From Nautilus pompilius (taxonomy: Eukaryota > Mollusca > Cephalopoda > Nautilida > Nautilidae), in assembly GCA_018389105.1 (NCBI GenBank), contig JACATO010000307.1, positions 2,381,001 through 2,445,000 of the forward strand: a stretch of 64,000 nt of DNA, written 5' to 3'. A model generated the notes under the pieces. That model was not told the origin of the DNA and did not search any database. It saw nothing but the letters and a program-made list of their open reading frames with translations. The position numbers and the translations under genes are program-made. Every line of letters starts with the position of its first letter. Position 1 is the stretch's first letter. This document shows positions 60,332 to 64,000 of the stretch, piece after piece.

Positions 60332-61817
60332 CAGGTGCATCTCAAAAAATTAGAATATCGTGGAAAAGTTTAATATTTTTTGACAGTTATTTCAGAAAGT
60401 GAAAATTGTATATATTCTAGTAAAGCATTTTTTTAATTTTAATTTTGATAATTACGGCCTACTGCTCAAAAAATAGAAAAAAAATGTATCTCAAAATATT
60501 AGAATATTCCATTTAGAGTAAATCATTGTTTATGCAGTATGAATACCATGAATCTCTCAGTCTGATTCGGTACACACAACCACAATCATGGGGAAGACTG
60601 CTGACTTGACAGTTGTCCAGAAGACACTCATTGACACCCCACCCACAAGGAGGGTAAGCTACAGAAGGTCATTGCTGAAAGGGCTGGTTGTTCGCCGAGT
60701 GCTGTATCAAAGCATATTCATGGAAAGTTGACTGGAAGGGAAAAGTGTGGTAGGAAAAGGTGCACAAGCAAGAGGGATGACCGCAGCCTTGAGAGGATTG
60801 TCAAGCAAAGCCAATTCAAGAACTTGGGGGAGCTTCACAAGGAGTGGACTGAGGCTAGAGTCAGTGCATAGAGAACCACCATGCACAGACGTGTCCAGGA
60901 AATGGGCTACAAGTGTCACATTCCTAGTGTCAAGCCACTCCTGAAACGTTGCTCAGTGGTCCAAAGTCCTCTTTTCAGATGAAAGTAAATTTTGCATTTC
61001 ATTTGGAAATCAAGGTCCCACAGACTGGAGGAAGAGTGGAGAGGCACAGAATCCAAGTTGCTTGAAGTCCAGTGTGAAGTTTCCGCAGTCAGTGATGATT
61101 TGGGATGCCATGTCATCTGCTGGTGTTGGTCCACTGTGTTTTATCAAGTCCAAAGTCAACGCAGCCATCTACCAGGAGATTTTAGAGCACTTCATGCTTC
61201 CATCTGCTGACAAGCTTTATGGAGATGATGATTTCCTTTTCCAGCAGGACTTGGCACCTGCCCACAGTGCCAAACTACTAGTAACTGGTTTGCTGACCAT
61301 GGTATTACTGTGCTTGATTGGCCAGCCAACTCGCCTGAACTAAACCCCATAGATTCTCTGTAGGGTATTGTTAAGAGGAAGATGAGACACCAGACCCAAT
61401 AATACAGACGAGCTGAAGGCCGCTATCAAAGCAACCTTGGCTTCCATAACACCTCAGCAGTGCCACAGGCTGATCGCCTCCATGCCACGCCACATTGATG
61501 CAGTGATTCGTGCAAAAGGAGCCCAAACCAAGTACTGTGTGCATAAATGAACATACTTTTCAGAAGTTCGACATTTCTATATTATAAATCCTTTTTTATT
61601 TTTTATTGATCTTATGAAATATTCTAATATTTTGATATAGTGGATTTTTGATTTTCATGAGCTGTAAGCCGTAATCCTCAAAATTAAATCCAAAAAAGGC
61701 TTGAAATATTTCACTTTGTGTGTAATGAATCTAGAATATATGAAAGTTTCACTGTTTGAATTAAATTACGGAAAAAATTAACTCTTCCAAGACATTCTAA
61801 TTTTTTGAGATGCACTG
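60332..61817 (+). mobile_element. Young Tc1 transposon copy B, near full length (fish/lamprey type)
   Basis: About 1.49 kb. It starts CAGGTGCATCTCAAAAAATT and ends in the inverse (AATTTTTTGAGATGCACTG). The transposase starts at 60588 (MGKTADLTVVQKTLIDT) with helix-turn-helix blocks, then WSKVLFSDESKFCISFGN, QSVMIWDAMSSAGVG, DFLFQQDLAPAHSAK and DWPANSPELNPID, and a KRKMR tail, so all three catalytic acidic positions can be seen. Frameshifts and a few stops split the frame, so it is inactive. Flanking TA is not preserved; the left flank is a CA repeat. Close sequence match to copy A shows both are recent compared with other Tc1 relics here. Confidence 0.88.
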
Positions 61818-61849
61818 CCTACTACTGAGGTAGTTTCATCATAAGTTAA

Positions 61850-63370
61850 AAGGCATTAAAAAAAAAAACAAAATGCAATGCAAATGAACATTTTCATAAT
61901 GCTACAAAAATTTTTATTTTGGTAGCCACCATTTGAACCAACTTTTTATTCAATAGTAGTGCTTAGTTTATTTAAAAACATGCGTATTAGATACCCATTA
62001 GGGCTGCTGATGCTGAGCAAGAAATGGTATACAGCAGTTTACACCACCTCATCGCTGCTCTGCCTGTTCCTGCTGGAGTAGACAGTGATGAAAGCTGAGA
62101 GAAGGCAATGAAATGGACTGATGATAGCTCTGTAGTGTTGGCAAAACTATAGCCCAACCAAATAGCCTCCATGACAAGTAAGTTGACTGAGTTGACTGAG
62201 AGAAAGCCACAAGAGCATAAACATGTAATAAAGCTCCTACAGTGTGTGCCATAGTCATGAAATATCAGACAGAAGGAAAAAAAACACACTATGAAAAACA
62301 GGGTGATTAAATAGTGCCTGTACTGCTGTTGCCAATAATGTGTTTTAAAATTGGAGCAAGACATTATTAATTTTAATTTTAAGAAAGATACAACCAAAAC
62401 AGTGGGTTTTAAAAGAAAAAAGCCTAACTGGGGGAGGTCAATATCCAGAATATTTAAAACAGCATGAATAAATGGAAAAAGATTTTAAGATCCACAAATG
62501 AATACAATTTAGTAGACAATGTTTTGTTAATTGTAGAATGAAAACCCTTTTCTTTAGCAGTGTGCACAGAAGCTTCGGTTTGGCGCGACTTAGAAAGTAC
62601 CAGGCAGATGGAATAAAAAGATTGGGAAAATAAACAGAACTTCAACATCAAAATCAATCTCAGTTTACTATGCGGTTCTCATGCTGCACTTTAACATGAA
62701 CTCACGATCACCAAGTTCAAGCTTATGGACTTTTTTGTGTGTGTGTATGTGTGTGGGGTCATAAAAAGGAAATTAAACAGTTTAAAAAAATAAATGAAAG
62801 CTTTGTAAATGTGTGCACTAACAAACAAATTCTTTTTCAATTACTAATACTAGAGGATGTAATTAGAAACCGGCTAAAGTTTCAGATAGTGGTAGTGTAA
62901 ATGTTTAAAAATTGTACTGATAAGCATTTCCTTTCACTGAAGAAACTTAGTGTAAGCTGTGATGGCCAACCACCATCTTGTATTGATTAAACTGAAAGTA
63001 ACAAATGCAGTAAACAGTTAAAGTTGAAGTTTGGTATAATGGCCCTTTTTTATTTTTGTAATAAATGATGATAAAAGCTAGAGTAAATAATTTATACTTC
63101 CAAGATCATGTCCAACGGTGAGTGGCACAAGAAAAAAAAATTAACCACGTTTGAAACAAACCCAAGAAAGGAGTATGACACGTGCATGCATGCAAATACA
63201 ATGATCAGTTTAAACAGGCTTGTTTAGAATGTGCTGTTGTGAATAAGATTTCTTCATATTAAAAATATGCTGTGTTTTTTTATCCCTTTTTAAAAATTAT
63301 TTTTTTTTAAAAAAAAAGCACATTAGGAAAAAAGGTTATCTCCATTGAGCTTTAATAGGTCAAACAAGCC
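61850..63370. other. Stretch without a confidently recognised gene
   Basis: Open frames exist on both strands around 61985-62400, including a plus-strand RAADAEQEMVYSSLHHL segment ending at a stop, but none has supporting splice structure or a known family. The rest is AT-rich. Confidence 0.3.
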
Positions 63371-63378
63371 TGTGATAC

Positions 63379-63412
63379 CTGTAGCTTCATTTCCATGTCA
63401 AGACACCCACTT
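63379..63412 (-). CDS. Unidentified multi-exon gene: possible upstream exon
   Basis: Thirty-four nt after a TGAGCAG acceptor encode SGCLDMEMKLQ before gtatca on the minus strand. If instead it is a first exon, the ATG in a good context (GACATGG) would start MEMKLQ. Phase 0 at the end, as the 59493 exon needs, but 4 kb away and weak. Confidence 0.2.
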
Positions 63413-63419
63413 CTGCTCA

Positions 63420-64000
63420 TTTAGGAGAGAGGTGCTGGAGCAGATGTAGCCAAATGTTTTCCAGATCAGTCCTTACAGAAATTGCATTTTGTAGAGAGTT
63501 ACAAGTTACTGGATCTCGCTGCCACCAGCATCACTCACCCTTTCAGACCATCCTTCCTCCCTATCTATAATTTCAGAACACCAGGCACCATCAATTCTAC
63601 CAGCACCCCCCCCTGTAATCCAGATATGAAAGATACTCTCATCCTCTTCCTACAAACACATGTAATACATTATGTAAACCTCCCCCCACACTTCCAAACC
63701 TTAAACACTATGCCTGGTTACATTCTTTATTTAGTTATAGAACGTAAAACCATATTTTCCATGCCAGTACCAGATCTGATAACTTTTGCGGATTAACTTG
63801 TGATCCTCAGGGATGCAATTAATTTTAAAAAAAAAAACATATATATAAAGCACAAGTCAGAAATTTCAGATTGCATCAAAACAGGCCATTCCAGTCGGGA
63901 GAACTTACTTTAGTTTTTAGAAAGTATCCATTTAAATGTTTTTTTTTTTTTTTTTAGAATAAATATTTGTCATCATCACCATGACTACATCCAGAGGATT
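63420..64000. other. Stretch without a recognised gene
   Basis: A 104-codon plus-strand frame at 63482-63796 is Pro/Thr-rich low-complexity sequence with no recognised domain. Nothing else is supported up to the window edge. Confidence 0.3.

Larger units (their letters stand above)
30558..63412 (-). other. Gene-level model: large unidentified multi-exon gene
   Basis: Minus-strand segments between 59493 and 30558 can be joined through GT-AG sites with every splice phase matching, ending in TGA at 30558-30560. A possible far-upstream exon is at 63379-63412. The best exons (59365-59493, 56923-57050, 46227-46348, 38579-38660, 37579-37655, 47763-47834) have long single open frames with protein-like composition. 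Several linking exons are 11-40 nt and uncertain. The joined product would be about 400 residues or more, mostly helical and Leu/Ile/Lys-rich, possibly an alpha-solenoid, with an acidic C-terminus (GEDTDNG). I compared it from memory with FANCI, FANCD2, NUP205, CYFIP, NCKAP1, API5 and ARMH3 and none matched. The galactosyltransferase gene lies inside its intron 37578-34310. The left exons (34.3-30.6 kb) could instead be a second gene. Confidence 0.5.

Noticed and set aside
61985-62397. Overlapping open frames on both strands, including a 136-codon minus frame
   Set aside because: Hydrophobic, low-similarity translations on both strands without splice support; not enough to call a gene.
1-64000. 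CRISPR arrays, rRNA genes, functional tRNA genes, bacterial operons
   Set aside because: None seen. tRNA-like segments all lack full cloverleaf structure and are better explained as SINE heads; direct repeats are microsatellites or a single tandem duplication.

Overview
The window looks like animal nuclear DNA: about one third G+C, long introns, GT-AG splice sites, tRNA-derived SINEs, many decayed Tc1/pogo transposons, and no bacterial gene organisation. A mollusc or other lophotrochozoan is my best guess. It rests on an aquaporin-8-like gene, the dense Tc1 load, and a GGGARRTAAYT-type motif that recurs around 28.4-30.4 kb and is, from memory, common in mollusc DNA. The species cannot be named from this sequence.

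Left part (1-25 kb). The last two coding exons of an aquaporin-8-like gene lie on the + strand at 7745-7825 and 12918-13145. Between them is a 5.1 kb intron holding three decayed Tc1-like copies, and three more lie just outside. The second pore motif reads NPAL, not the usual NPAR, so the selectivity-filter arginine appears to be missing. The upstream exons were not found. Further right are a tRNA-SINE head (18.9 kb), a fossil LTR plus primer-binding-site fragment (21.0 kb), a complete-looking 420 bp pogo-type MITE (21.6-22.0 kb), and a CpG-richer block with a perfect cAMP-response element (24.3 kb).

Middle (25-31 kb). A CpG-rich promoter-like block at 28.5-28.96 kb sits beside a possible first exon on the - strand. 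A tentative small gene reads leftwards from it to 25.4 kb.

Right part (30.5-64 kb). The clearest gene is a 355-residue beta-1,3-galactosyltransferase (GT31) in one exon on the - strand (35914-36981). Around it I can assemble by eye a set of mostly short - strand exons (59.5 kb down to 30.56 kb) whose splice phases agree and which end in a stop codon. This suggests one large multi-exon gene of unknown identity, with the galactosyltransferase nested in one of its introns. The 82-129 nt exons are the reliable ones; the 11-40 nt exons are weak. The introns carry tRNA-SINEs, a decayed Tigger-like element, old Tc1 fragments, and two much younger Tc1 copies of the type known from fish and lampreys. 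Those two are in opposite orientations on either side of one exon.

All calls are from reading the sequence. No database search, alignment program or gene finder was run.
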